Assembly (NCBI GenBank): GCA_028023455.1
Contig: JAQFVV010006474.1
Location: forward strand, 186,001 to 250,000
DNA from: Epiperipatus broadwayi
Taxonomy: Eukaryota > Onychophora > Udeonychophora > Euonychophora > Peripatidae
DNA length: 64,000 bases
Reading direction: 5' to 3'
Below, piece after piece: positions 49,070 to 64,000 of the stretch. Under the pieces are notes generated by a model. That model was not told the origin of the DNA and did no database searches. It saw only the letters and a program-made list of their open reading frames with translations. The position numbers and the translations under genes are program-made. The stretch's first letter is position 1. The number at the start of each line of letters is the position of its first letter.

Positions 49070-49890
49070 CCATAAAATAGTTCAAGCCAGAGTAATCAAT
49101 GGTTTCAGGAAGGGTTATGCATAAAATATCTATCTAGTGCATATTCATCCAATATCCCCAGACCAGTTTTTAGCTTGTAGCTTTCATCAGTGAGAAATCA
49201 TGGATCTCAGAGCACTGCATCTAGATCTTAGGATCTAAGGTATTAGCTAACTATAAAGTTTTGAGCCCAAAATGAAAACACGATGCTTTCAATTCAAGCT
49301 CATTAGCTTGTATCATCATATAGATCTAAACTCAACATCCATACTTTTTGGTATCTTTGATTCTTTAATAACCACTATCACCATAATCCTATTGGGCAGA
49401 ATTGGTATTAAACCACTAAACATCAATGATCACCATTCTTTATGCATGCACAAGCTGTTTACACAGAGCTAAAACTCTCAATACAGTAGTGTTACTCAAC
49501 ACAAGCCAGAGTAATTAATAGATGCAGTAAGGTTTCTGCATAAAATCCCTATGTAGAGCCTAGCTTGTGGCTTTTTTTAGTGAAGAACCATGGCTCTGAG
49601 AGCATTGCACCTAGATCTTAGGATCTAATGCAATTCTCTGGCAGCCATTTTTTACCTTATTAGCTAACTATAAAGCTTTGAGTCCAAAATTAAAACACAA
49701 TAATGTTTTCAATTCAAACTCATTAGCTTGTATAGTTGTACAGATCTGAACTTAGTTCATCATCTATACTTTTTGTTGTCTTTGTTTCTTTCATAACCAC
49801 AGTCACCATAATCCTATTGGACATGATTGGTATTAAACCACTAAACATCACATGATCACCATTCTTTATGCTTACACAAGCTGTTTACAA
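49070..49890 (+). repeat. ~420-bp dispersed repeat, tandem dimer
   Basis: Two units in direct orientation. CATAATCCTATTGG at about 49,382 and 49,809, AAACCACTAAACATCA at about 49,410 and 49,836, and CTTAGGATCTAA at about 49,237 and 49,618 give a period of about 380-430 bp with indels. Each unit includes the GAGAGCATTGCACCTAGATC-type core. No frame, terminal inverted repeat or clear pol III box is visible, so the class is open. Confidence 0.75.
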
Positions 49891-52364
49891 AAACTAGTAT
49901 TTGTTTCATTTATTTATTGAATTATGGTAGAATTATGTATTATAATCTGTTTAAGATGAAAAATATTAGTCCGATAGGCTGAATATACGATTCTATATTC
50001 TTCTCTAATATAAGTTCCACCAATGATAATCAATAAAATAAGCATAAATAATAATATTTAAATAACTCTATAATGATTGCTTTGATTAAATATATTAATG
50101 ATACATTATTATCTCTATGCTTCAAATGATCTAGATATATCTAACACCTGAATTTCTTCATCCCTGTCAACAGGTTGATCCTTTTTCATCACACTCTTCT
50201 TAAGTCATTTTCTATTCACTCTTAATGTCTAGTAGAAGTGTAAATTATCATTAAACCTATAATTATATAGTTTCTAGGTTTTTAATATTTTGTGTAAAAA
50301 TGGTTTAGCAGAAGGTATTAAGCAACCAACACATTCTGAAGATTCAGATGTTTGATACCTCTAGTTCATTTTAAGAGCCAGGATTGTTTGTGAAATGCAT
50401 CTATAATGAGAATATTCTGACTTTCTACTGATGAATATTTGTGATGTCATGGAGTTAAGATAAAATATGCATTGGTAAGAACAAAAAATATTATGTATGT
50501 TCAATTATCTATCCAAAAACTTAGCTTACACTTGATCATCATTAGAACTATTTTGCCATTGCTTGACACATTCTTAGACAGTTTATTTTAGCATCTTAAT
50601 TTTAGAGCTTTATCATAAACTTTAATGAGCCTCACATCATGAGGTACGTTTAAAAGTTGTTACACATGGAAATAAATATAGTTGAATTACTCTATGTGTG
50701 TATAGTAATTAAAAAACAGATGTAATCTTTAGCTGAGTTTATATCTGGGGTTATGGTTAATCTCTAGTTTAATAAATGAGTAGTGATTATCAATGATATA
50801 TTTATCTGGGTTGGTTCATGTCAAAATTTTGTGGATAAAGAAAATTTGACACTTGTAAATCAAAATCTAACAAATTCCTGTCATTTACTTCAATGATAGC
50901 ACTTGGGTTTATGGGGCAAGTAATATCTTAAAATAGCTAAACAATGAAACACTATCTCACATTCAATGGATGTTTATTTTGGATATTTAAAGCATTGTGA
51001 TCTTTTCACAAGTACTGATGATGGTAGTATTGTTAGTTTTCAAAAACCCATGTGATATTTAAACTTTAAAGGACTAGACTAAACTCAACAGGCTCATTCA
51101 AACTTCCAAACTGATTCAACTTTAATTAACTCAGCTTAGATCAAACCTGTAAACTTTAACTCTCAAGATACACTCTATCACAGTCTTGAATTTTAAAAAA
51201 TGTGCACAGAATATTTCAACAACAAAAAAATAATAAAAAACAGTTTTTTAAATAAATATACCACTGGAGGAAAAATGCTTATCCAATAACCCTTAGTGGT
51301 AGAACAATGGGGAAGAGAGCTACACAAATAAGACATGTCAATTGCCAATTGATGAGAATTTGAGTAGTTTTTTTTTTTCATTTTTGTTACATTCTTTAGC
51401 TAAGAATAGCTAGAAACTTACCACCCAATGTTGAATAGTTTTGTGGGCTATCTGTGGACTAGTTATTTGAGACAAATTATGTCTTTAAATTTTACTTGAT
51501 CTGGATTTAGATTTTAGGTTGTAAGCATGTACACTTTCGCTAAGGATAGTTAGAAACTCATTTATTGACCAGTATTTACTGGTTACATGACCTTATTACA
51601 GGTTATGTATTAAAAAAATCTAAGCATCTTGAAAAGAAATTTATTTGACTCAGATTTGAACTCGAGATTGAAGACATGGCAGTCAAATGCGAACTAGCTA
51701 AGTATAGATGGATGCCCATTTAATGGCTAATGCTAGATATCTATCTAACTGAATACAGGTTACCCACCCCAACAAAAAATCTAAGCCTTTCGCACGAAGT
51801 TTTTATAGAAATGGATTCGAAATTTTATTTAAACATGTCATGCTATGTCTTTTATTATTAACAATTAAGTGTTAAAATTATTTTAATATTTCCAAGTTTT
51901 ATTTTCATTTTTATTTGTGATTTGATTGCTACGTTATGTAATTGGTAGTAAGAGCAAAGTGCTTTGTGTGGGTCATTTAACTGAAGTAATTTTGCCAAAA
52001 ATCATTATGTACTTTTAAAAGCTGAACTTTAAAAATCTTTAATGAAAAACAAATTAACCCACTTTTATTTTTTACAGTGTTTTTTAATTCAGTTGAAAAA
52101 GATTTTTAAAATGTCGAGGTGTCCGGTTCATTAGTTGAGGTTAATTTAATTATTTTAATTAGTCATGATTGGTTGTTTTTTACTCATCTAATAAAAGAAA
52201 AAATCAATGTTAATTTTTTTTAATTAAAAAAGAGTAAATTTTAAGTTATTTTTAAAGCAGAATTATTGCAAATGTTACTTAGGATGTTTACTGAAATGTA
52301 AAATTAGCTGAATCTTATAAAAAGAACTTCCCGTTTACTAGTAATATTACCATATTACTATTAT
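49891..52364. other. AT-rich sequence, no gene recognised
   Basis: Short frames only. A patch at about 51,640-51,720 (TTTGAACTCGAGATTGAAGA) has a B-box-like word on the minus strand but no other SINE feature. Confidence 0.45.
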
Positions 52365-52368
52365 AAGG

Positions 52369-52530
52369 GATTCAAACTCAGTCTTTCACACAGCCCTAAA
52401 CTCTCCATGCCATTCCATACCGCTGACCCACCTGATCATACACATGTTGAAAATGTGTATGATCAGGTGTGTCAGCAATATGATATGGCATGGAGAGTTG
52501 AGGGCTGTGTGAAAGTCTGAGTTTGAATCC
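52369..52530. repeat. SINE-T head-to-head palindrome
   Basis: 52,369-52,444 and 52,452-52,530 are near-perfect reverse complements around a 7-bp loop. Each arm carries TGTATGATCAGG, GTCAGCAATATGATATGGCA, GAGGGCTGTGTGAAAGTCTG and a B-box-like GAGTTTGAATCCC. The transcript would form a very long hairpin. Confidence 0.88.
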
Positions 52531-52545
52531 CTTATATTACATTAT

Positions 52546-56681
<4,136 letters not shown>

Positions 56682-59303
56682 ATGGCGCCTTTTAAATTTC
56701 CTTGTGCTTTGTGTTTGTCTGATATTTTTGGTAGACAAAAATTTTTAAAATGCTTGGGTTTTTGTGGCCTTAGATACCATATAGTATGTTATAATTTATT
56801 TAATAAAGATACTTCCATTGATTCTATTAATAATACCTCTGAATTTTTATGTGAATACTGTAGCTCTTATTATAAGAAGGCTTCTGTTATTTTGAATTCT
56901 TATGTCTCCCAAATTTCTACGATGAATTCATCTCTTTCTGTTTTATCTGATACTGATATAATCTCTGATTCTAGCTCAGTTTCATCTGTTTGTAAGGTCT
57001 GTTCTATTGCTATATTGGATCCTGCTAACTGTATCAATTGTTCTGGTCAATGTCAGGGGAAGTTTCATACCTCTTGTCTTAGATTAAGTAAAGTTGATGC
57101 TGATATTTTTCATACTATTGGTTCTGGCTTCTATAAATGTATAGAGTGTAATTATATGTCTAAGGTATTTTTGACAGATAATATTGCTGATAATCCTGTT
57201 TTAGATAATGAGTTTCAGATAGTTAAGTTAACTAATTGTATGAATAGTAGAATTAATGGAGATAATTGTGTTATAAATTCTATTGTAAATGAATTTGATA
57301 AAAATAAAGATTTGTTGCCCTTACATTATCTTTCTAAGATAGATGTTGACTTATCTTCTAATAATGGGAATAATTATATTGCAAACTCTACTGTAATTGA
57401 AGTTGACAAAAATAAAATCAATAATGGAAATAATAATGCTGGAAACTCTCCTGTAAATGAATGTGATGAATATAAAACTGTTTTATTTTTAGATGATCTT
57501 TCTAATGTTGATGCTGATGTATCCCCTAATAATATTGACTTATTTCCTAATAATATTGACTTATTTCCTAAGATTGGAAATAATAGTGTTGGAAAGTTTG
57601 CTATAGATGAGTTTGACAATAATAAAGCTGTTTCATCTTTGGACAATCTTTCTAATGCAGATGTTGATATGGATTTATCCACTAATAATATTGACTTACT
57701 TCCTAAGATTGGAAATAATAATATTGGAAACTTTGCTGTTAATGAATTTGACTCTGCTAATAATGTTAAAAATATAGATAGTTTAATTGACAGTGTTATT
57801 CATGATTCTAGCAATTTTTCTTTTGAAATGATTTTATCTCTTCCTATTTCTTTTATATATAATTTAATAATTGAAATGTCTCATCGTTGTAGGAATTCTT
57901 CAGTGATCAAAGATAAACTTATTAATACTAATGCTATTGGTACTCAATGCATGTTATCATCTTCCGAATATCCTGATCAAATTTTTAGTTCTATTCCTGG
58001 AGATTATTCCTCTTCTGTTGAAGGTGGTAACATTGTATGTTCATCTTCATCCAATTGCCTTGAAGATCTTGGTAAAAATGTTAATACTAATGATATTGGC
58101 ACTCAATGCATTTTGTCATCTTCTGAATATCCTGATCAAATTTTTAGTTCTTCCATTGCTAGGGATCATTCTTCAGCCTATTGCCCTGAAGATCTTGGTG
58201 AAAATATCAAATTGGATGATTGTGTTCCTGAAGTTAATTTAGTTAGTGATGAAATTAATTATAATAATAATAATAATGTATTTATGAATTTGCCTCATTC
58301 CAAATTTAAAAGTAGATGTTTTTATAACTCATCCTGGCTTGAGGTAAATTCCATTAGTGATTGCTTTTCTGATTCTGGTTTTTTTTCTCATGGTAAATTT
58401 AAATCACCAAATTTTTTTTTTGTGGGGAAAAGAGATAATGGAGGTTTTCCTGTTACTTTATCTTCTTTAAAGTCTGTGAAATCTAAAAAACTAAATTATC
58501 CAGCTGCAGTTTCTAAAGTCATTCCAGCTCATAATTTACAGAGTGCTTCTTTTATGGATAAAAGATATAATGGAGGTCTTCCTGTTAATGTATCTTCCCT
58601 AAAGTCTATTAGTCATAAAATTCTTAATTATCCAGATACTGCTCCCAAATTTACTCCAGCTTATAGATCACATTCACTTAACTTTCATTCAAATAGTAAC
58701 TATCGGATGAATCATTCTGGATACTCTTCTTTATCTTCTAGTAAAAATGACTTTTCTAGAACTAAGAAAATTAATATTTCTGATGGATTTAATAAATCTA
58801 ATTTTGCTAATGTTTATTCTAAGTCTGTTAGACATAAAATTCTTAATTATCCAGATATTGCTCCCAAATTCATTCCAGCTTATAGTTCACATTCACTTGA
58901 CTTTCATTCAAATAGTAACTATCGGATAAATCATTCTGGATACTCTTCTTTATCTTCTAATAAAAATGATTTTTCAAGAACTAAAAAAATTAATATATCT
59001 GATGGATTTAATAAATCTAATTTTGCTGATGTTTATTCTAATACTAATATAACTTATAATAGATATTTTCTTTCTAATATGCCAGTAAATCTCAGTTCAA
59101 AAGATATTACAGTATTTCTTGAAAATAGTTTACAAACTAGCATTGTTTGTCATAAAGTTAATATGAATAATTCTAAGTCTTCTTGCTTTTATGTTTCTGT
59201 TTCTGCACATAAACATAATGAAATAATATCCCCCAATTTATGGCCTTGCGGTGCTTCCATTTCTTTTTTTTATGGATCTCTGGCTAGTTCTCTAAGGTTT
59301 TAA
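56682..59303 (+). CDS. LINE ORF1 protein, two PHD-type fingers
   Basis: An intact 873-codon frame. ORF1 proteins of this group bind the element RNA and form ribonucleoprotein particles with the ORF2 enzyme. Residues 8-60 have a complete Cys4-His-Cys3 pattern (C8, C11, C24, C28, H33, C36, C57, C60). A second finger spans residues 104-156 (C104, C107, C117/C120, C124, H129, C132, C153, C156). The middle is Asn/Ser/Asp-rich and low complexity. The C-terminus (SCFYVSVSAHKHNEIISPNL, then WP) resembles the end of other PHD-bearing ORF1 proteins. Three in-frame tandem duplications enlarge it: period 135 nt (57,558 and 57,693), 159 nt (57,927 and 58,086) and 219 nt (58,614-59,039). The protein is therefore longer than typical. 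The start is the first ATG after the T-rich leader. Codon use is strongly T/A-ending. Confidence 0.85.
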   Translation: MAPFKFPCALCLSDIFGRQKFLKCLGFCGLRYHIVCYNLFNKDTSIDSINNTSEFLCEYCSSYYKKASVILNSYVSQISTMNSSLSVLSDTDIISDSSSVSSVCKVCSIAILDPANCINCSGQCQGKFHTSCLRLSKVDADIFHTIGSGFYKCIECNYMSKVFLTDNIADNPVLDNEFQIVKLTNCMNSRINGDNCVINSIVNEFDKNKDLLPLHYLSKIDVDLSSNNGNNYIANSTVIEVDKNKINNGNNNAGNSPVNECDEYKTVLFLDDLSNVDADVSPNNIDLFPNNIDLFPKIGNNSVGKFAIDEFDNNKAVSSLDNLSNADVDMDLSTNNIDLLPKIGNNNIGNFAVNEFDSANNVKNIDSLIDSVIHDSSNFSFEMILSLPISFIYNLIIEMSHRCRNSSVIKDKLINTNAIGTQCMLSSSEYPDQIFSSIPGDYSSSVEGGNIVCSSSSNCLEDLGKNVNTNDIGTQCILSSSEYPDQIFSSSIARDHSSAYCPEDLGENIKLDDCVPEVNLVSDEINYNNNNNVFMNLPHSKFKSRCFYNSSWLEVNSISDCFSDSGFFSHGKFKSPNFFFVGKRDNGGFPVTLSSLKSVKSKKLNYPAAVSKVIPAHNLQSASFMDKRYNGGLPVNVSSLKSISHKILNYPDTAPKFTPAYRSHSLNFHSNSNYRMNHSGYSSLSSSKNDFSRTKKINISDGFNKSNFANVYSKSVRHKILNYPDIAPKFIPAYSSHSLDFHSNSNYRINHSGYSSLSSNKNDFSRTKKINISDGFNKSNFADVYSNTNITYNRYFLSNMPVNLSSKDITVFLENSLQTSIVCHKVNMNNSKSSCFYVSVSAHKHNEIISPNLWPCGASISFFYGSLASSLRF
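58614..59039 (+). repeat. 219-bp tandem duplication inside ORF1
   Basis: Two copies of a 73-codon segment starting HKILNYPD, over 90% alike by eye, in frame. The first starts at 58,614 and the second at 58,833. Confidence 0.9.
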
Positions 59304-59437
59304 GAGAATTTATTTTGTTTTACTATCTATTTTATTTTATTTTATTTATTTATTTTTATTTATTTATTCTTTCTTTATCACTTTTTTTTTCTCTTTTTGG
59401 TTTTATTTGTGTTGTTTCCATTATCTTTGTGGGTAAC

Positions 59438-62188
59438 ATGGTAGGCCTTTCTTGTTTTTACATGAATGTCAGAGGTATGAGGACTAAATGTGTTCAAATT
59501 AAACAATTTTTTGAAACAGAACATTTTGATCTTATTTTACTTACAGAAACTTGGTTGAATCAACAATTTCCTGATTGTTCTTTTCTTGATGATAGATTCA
59601 GTATTTTGCGAACTGACAGATCTATGGATAATATTTCTCGAGGTGGTGGTACTCTGATTGCTCTTCATAAAGATGTTTTTTATAAAGAACTTTCTTTTTC
59701 TTCTTCTTTTTGTGAATCTACATGGTGTGAAATTACTTTAAATCACAATTTTAAATTTATTTTAGGTAATGTTTATCTCAAACCCACTTTGTCATTGTTG
59801 GAGTTTGATTATTTTTTGACATCACTTGAAGATTTTCTGATTGGCTATGATAATGTTATTATTACTGGGGATTTAAATATTCCAGATTTATATCAGGGTA
59901 GAATTGCTACACACTTTTCTGTTTTGTCTTCTAAGGCTTCTAGAATGTTAAAGTTCTGTAAATTTTTAGGACTCAAGCAATATAACCCATTTGTTAATTC
60001 CTTTCATCGTACTTTGGATTATATTTTATGTAGTTCAACAGTAGTTAGTAATTTTCAAGTTGTCTCTGTTAATTTTCCTATTGATGCTCATCATCCACCT
60101 TTTGAGTTTTATATTAATGTTTGTCACTCAAAGATTAATTTTTCTAATATTTCAAGAAAGGATTATGGGAAGGGTAATTATTTTGATTTTTGTAGAAACT
60201 TTTCTAAAGTTAATTGGAATTTTTTGTATTCTTTTAATGATGTAAATCATTGCTTGGATGAGTTTTTAAAGATTCTTAATGGTTTTATTGATTTGTATAT
60301 TCCCAATAAGCGACCTATTTATAAGGGTTTTCCTCGTTGGTTTTCATGCGATCTTATTAAAATTATTAAAAGGAAGTCTTATCATCGTAGACTTTATTTT
60401 AAAACACAGAATATCTTTTTTTATAATAATTTTATTAATTTCAGAAGATTGGTGAAGCATGTTTATAAAAGAGATTTGAAGAATTATATTAGAAGAATTG
60501 AGGTTAATATTTCATCTAACCCTAAAGAATTTTGGGATTTCATTAAAAAGTCTGGTTTGGGTAGAAAAAAGGTTCAAGCTACTCATGGTTTCACTTTAAG
60601 TGCAAATGACTTTTCAAAACATTTTGCTGATGTATATTCATCACATGATGCAATATCTTCAAATATTGCATTATTTTGTAATTCTTCAACTGTTCATTGT
60701 ATGATTGACCATATTTCTAAGGATGATGTTGTTATGGCTATTAAGCGACTTAAAATTCATTCTAGTTTGGGAAATGATAATATTCCTTCATTTATTTACA
60801 AAGGGCTAGCTGAATTTATTGCAGTTCCTCTTGCATTTATTTTTAATTTATCACTGAATTCTTGTGTTTTTCCTAATGTGCTTAAGTGTGCCAAAATGGT
60901 CCCAATTTTTAAGAATGGTTCACGTGATTGTCTTAATAACTATAGACCTATTTCTGTTTTACATACTATTGCTGGAATTTTTTAGAGGTGTGTTTATAAT
61001 AAAATTATTTTAGATGTTAGTAAACTCATTTCTTCTTCACAGCATGGTTTTATACCTAATAGATCCGTAGAAACTAATTTGTTAACAATTTATGATCATA
61101 TAGCTCATGCAATTGAGGACCAGCAGAGACTTGATGTTGTTTATTTTGATTTATCAAAAGCTTTTGATAAAGTAGACCACAGTATTCTTCTTTGCAAATT
61201 ATATCACATGGGTTTTTCTACTAAGCTTGTTTATTGGTTTCAATCCTTTCTTCATGGTCGTACTGCATATATTAAATTTAATAATACTATTTCATCTAAG
61301 TTTAAATGTAATTTTGGAGTTCCTCAGGGTAGTATTTTAGCACCTATGCTTTTTAACATTTATATGAATGACCTTAAGGATTGCTTAAAATCTTCTTATC
61401 TTTTGTGCTATGCAGATGACTGTAAAATCTTTAGAAGAATCACATCTGTGTTTGATTGCACTCTTCTTCAAAAGGATATAGATAATTTTAGTGCTTGGTG
61501 TGATTTAAATAATATGATTGTTAATTTCAGTAAATGTTCCTTAGTCTCGTATTCTAAAAAATCTGAAGTTTTGCATTTTTCTTATTTTATTAATTGTCAC
61601 AAAATTATTTCTGTTGAATCCCAAAAAGATTTGGGAGTTATATTTTCTAGTAATGGATCCTTTCTTCCTCATTTGGAAATGATTATTGGTAAAGCTTTAA
61701 AAATTATAGGTACTATTCTAAGGTTTGGTCATCATTTCAGTGGTGATACAAAATTTAAATTATTTTTATCATTGGTTCTTCCCATCATTGAATATTGTTC
61801 AGTCATTTGGAATCCTAGCTCTAAACAGGGATGTAACTTATTACAATCAGTGAGTAATAAGTTTTTTAAATATGTTTCTTTGGGAAATAAAACTGTTGTT
61901 CATCTTTCTTCTAGAAGACAATATAGAGATCTTAAATATCTTTATAAACTTGTTAATAAAATAGTTCTTTTATCTGACACAATTTCTACTGTTGTAATTA
62001 GATCTCATGTGCATGATACTCGGTCTGCTTCTGTTTGTTACATTAAAACTTGTCATTCCAATGTTCTTAGATTTTCTCCTTTATTTAGACTGCCATATTT
62101 ATATAATCAGATTTGTAGTAATAATAATTACTTCAATTTAGATTATAATCAATTTTGTTATGTTATTAAATTTAAATGTCATATTTGA
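59438..62188 (+). pseudogene. LINE ORF2: endonuclease-reverse transcriptase, one nonsense codon
   Basis: The polymerase that nicks target DNA and copies the LINE RNA there. The endonuclease (about residues 1-225) shows YMNVRGMRTK, LTETWL, the metal-binding GDLNIPD (near 145), LDYILCS and DAHHPP in place of the usual SDH. The reverse transcriptase shows NNYRPISVL (about 505), HGFIPNRS, YFDLSKAFDKVDH (about 570), GVPQGSILAP (about 626) and the catalytic YADD (about 657), followed by a helical C-terminal domain. The frame has 916 codons. A TAG at 60,983-60,985 interrupts the palm after IAGIF and before RCVYNK, where related enzymes have a charged residue; one substitution would explain it. The frame is open upstream to 59,315, but the ATG at 59,438 is preferred because what precedes it is a Phe/Tyr/Leu-only translation of T-rich DNA. 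Confidence 0.88.
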
Positions 62189-62919
<731 letters not shown>

Positions 62920-63489
62920 TATTTTTTGTTGTTGTTTATTTTTTTGGAATTTGCATATGACTGGACCTTATGATGATTATGCCCTAAATGGCTGCTTCAA
63001 AAAAATCTTAGTTAAGATATATTATTTCTGCATCTACATAAATGAAGTGATTGATTGATTAAGATTTATAATTACTTATGTTTCATTGGGTTTGCATTTT
63101 AGTTTATTATTAGTTATGTAATCAGCATGCTTCTGCTATTTTAAAACTATTCCCCTTGGAATTTTTAATTATCTGAATATTTTGAATAAAAACCCTGTTA
63201 GGAATCTAGTGTAATTATACAAAAGTAATTAAAAATAAGTGAAGGGGTTTTTTTTAATAAAAATAAAATTAAAAAATAAAGACAAGTATGAAAAAACAAT
63301 ATATATAATTTGTGTGAAAATATTTTACTATACTGTTTTTGTAAATTCTTTATAAACATATATTTGTATAACTGTATATCATATATAGAAATAACTGTAT
63401 AATATGGTCAAATGGTTGGTGAAAATTTAAATCAAAAATGGGTCATAAAATAAATCAAGATTTGAAAAGAAAAAGGGTATTAAATTGAT
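62920..63489. other. AT-rich sequence, nothing recognised
   Basis: No gene or element seen. Confidence 0.5.
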
Positions 63490-63539
63490 ATATATATATA
63501 TAAATATAAAATACAATACCTGTTATAATATATATATAT

Positions 63540-63572
<33 letters not shown>
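63490..63572. repeat. (AT)n arrays, interrupted
   Basis: Three AT runs (63,489-63,502, 63,531-63,551 and 63,552-63,572) separated by short non-repeat sequence. Confidence 0.9.
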
Positions 63573-63670
63573 GAGGGACAAGGCATCCATATATTGAATG
63601 AAATAAATGCTTTCATAGAAAAATTCACTAAAACTTTCAAAAGCTTTAATTGAAATTCAATTTAAAAAAT

Positions 63671-64000
63671 TCACTTTCAATTTTTTTACCAACAGTTGAA
63701 TTGTTTTTATATACAAAGAATGAGTTCGACCAACACATTATTGGTCAATTATAATAAGTTCAAATAATGCTAAAATGTAATATACAGATAAAACTTAAGA
63801 ATATTAAAAGCATTTGAAGGTAAACATATATTGATAATGTATTATCTTTATTTAAACTAACTACAGTTTGATTAATATAAGAAAAGAAGAATCAACAATT
63901 TAAACTTATTATTTATTCTATGGAATGTCAGTCAACTTTCATTTTTTTTTACTGATAGTTGAATTGTTTTTATATACAGCAAAGTTGAGTTTGACCAATG
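63671..64000. repeat. Direct repeat cut by the window end
   Basis: 63,671-63,734 recurs at 63,933-64,000 (AGTTGAATTGTTTTTATATA, then GAGTTCGACCAA / GAGTTTGACCAA), giving a period of about 263 bp. The second unit continues past the window. Confidence 0.75.

Noticed and set aside
57374-58929. Short frames overlapping LINE ORF1 in other frames
   Set aside because: Shadows of ORF1, low complexity and unsupported.

Overview
The window is AT-rich animal DNA (roughly 70-75% A+T by eye) with long (TA)n and (ATT)n arrays, tRNA-derived SINEs, LINEs, Penelope-like retroelements (PLEs) and a Merlin DNA transposon. This mix fits an invertebrate metazoan. The phylum cannot be fixed from the sequence: a mollusc or cephalopod is a guess, and Hydra, flatworm or arthropod genomes are not excluded. 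I found no complete host gene. The only host-gene signal is a short CCAAT/TATA/Inr promoter with a possible first coding exon and splice donor near 2.15-2.25 kb. All convincing coding sequence belongs to mobile elements.

Layout. 0-8.4 kb: AT-rich non-coding sequence, the candidate promoter, microsatellites and a small foldback. 8.4-15.6 kb: two and a bit tandem copies of a ~3.5-kb unit carrying a decayed coiled-coil-like reading frame. 15.6-23.4 kb: nothing recognisable except simple repeats and a short inverted repeat. 23.4-33.5 kb: a very large imperfect palindrome (arms ~4.5 and ~5.2 kb, spacer ~240 bp). Its outer ends are inward-pointing PLE copies and its centre lies inside a truncated LINE. 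32.2-38.4 kb: a PLE cluster, with a nearly full unit on the minus strand, a partial unit upstream of it in tandem, and a third copy in inverted orientation. A Merlin transposon (34,662-36,331) sits in the joint of the tandem pair with an 8-bp target duplication, and the third PLE copy preserves the matching empty site. 38.4-53.8 kb: non-coding DNA with SINE-like and other dispersed repeats, several inverted or tandem, and a 492-bp uninterrupted (AAT)n array. 53.8-62.9 kb: two LINEs embedded in (ATT)n arrays. One is a minus-strand 3' fragment. The other is a nearly full-length CR1-like element (two PHD-type fingers in ORF1; endonuclease and reverse transcriptase in ORF2) with one in-frame stop. 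62.9-64 kb: simple repeats and a truncated direct repeat.

How it fits together. The region reads as layered transposon history. PLEs came first in tandem and inverted groups, Merlin inserted later, LINEs associated with (ATT)n tracts, and inverted duplications were added at several scales. The best-preserved elements, and so probably the youngest, are the CR1-like LINE (one nonsense codon) and Merlin (one frameshift).
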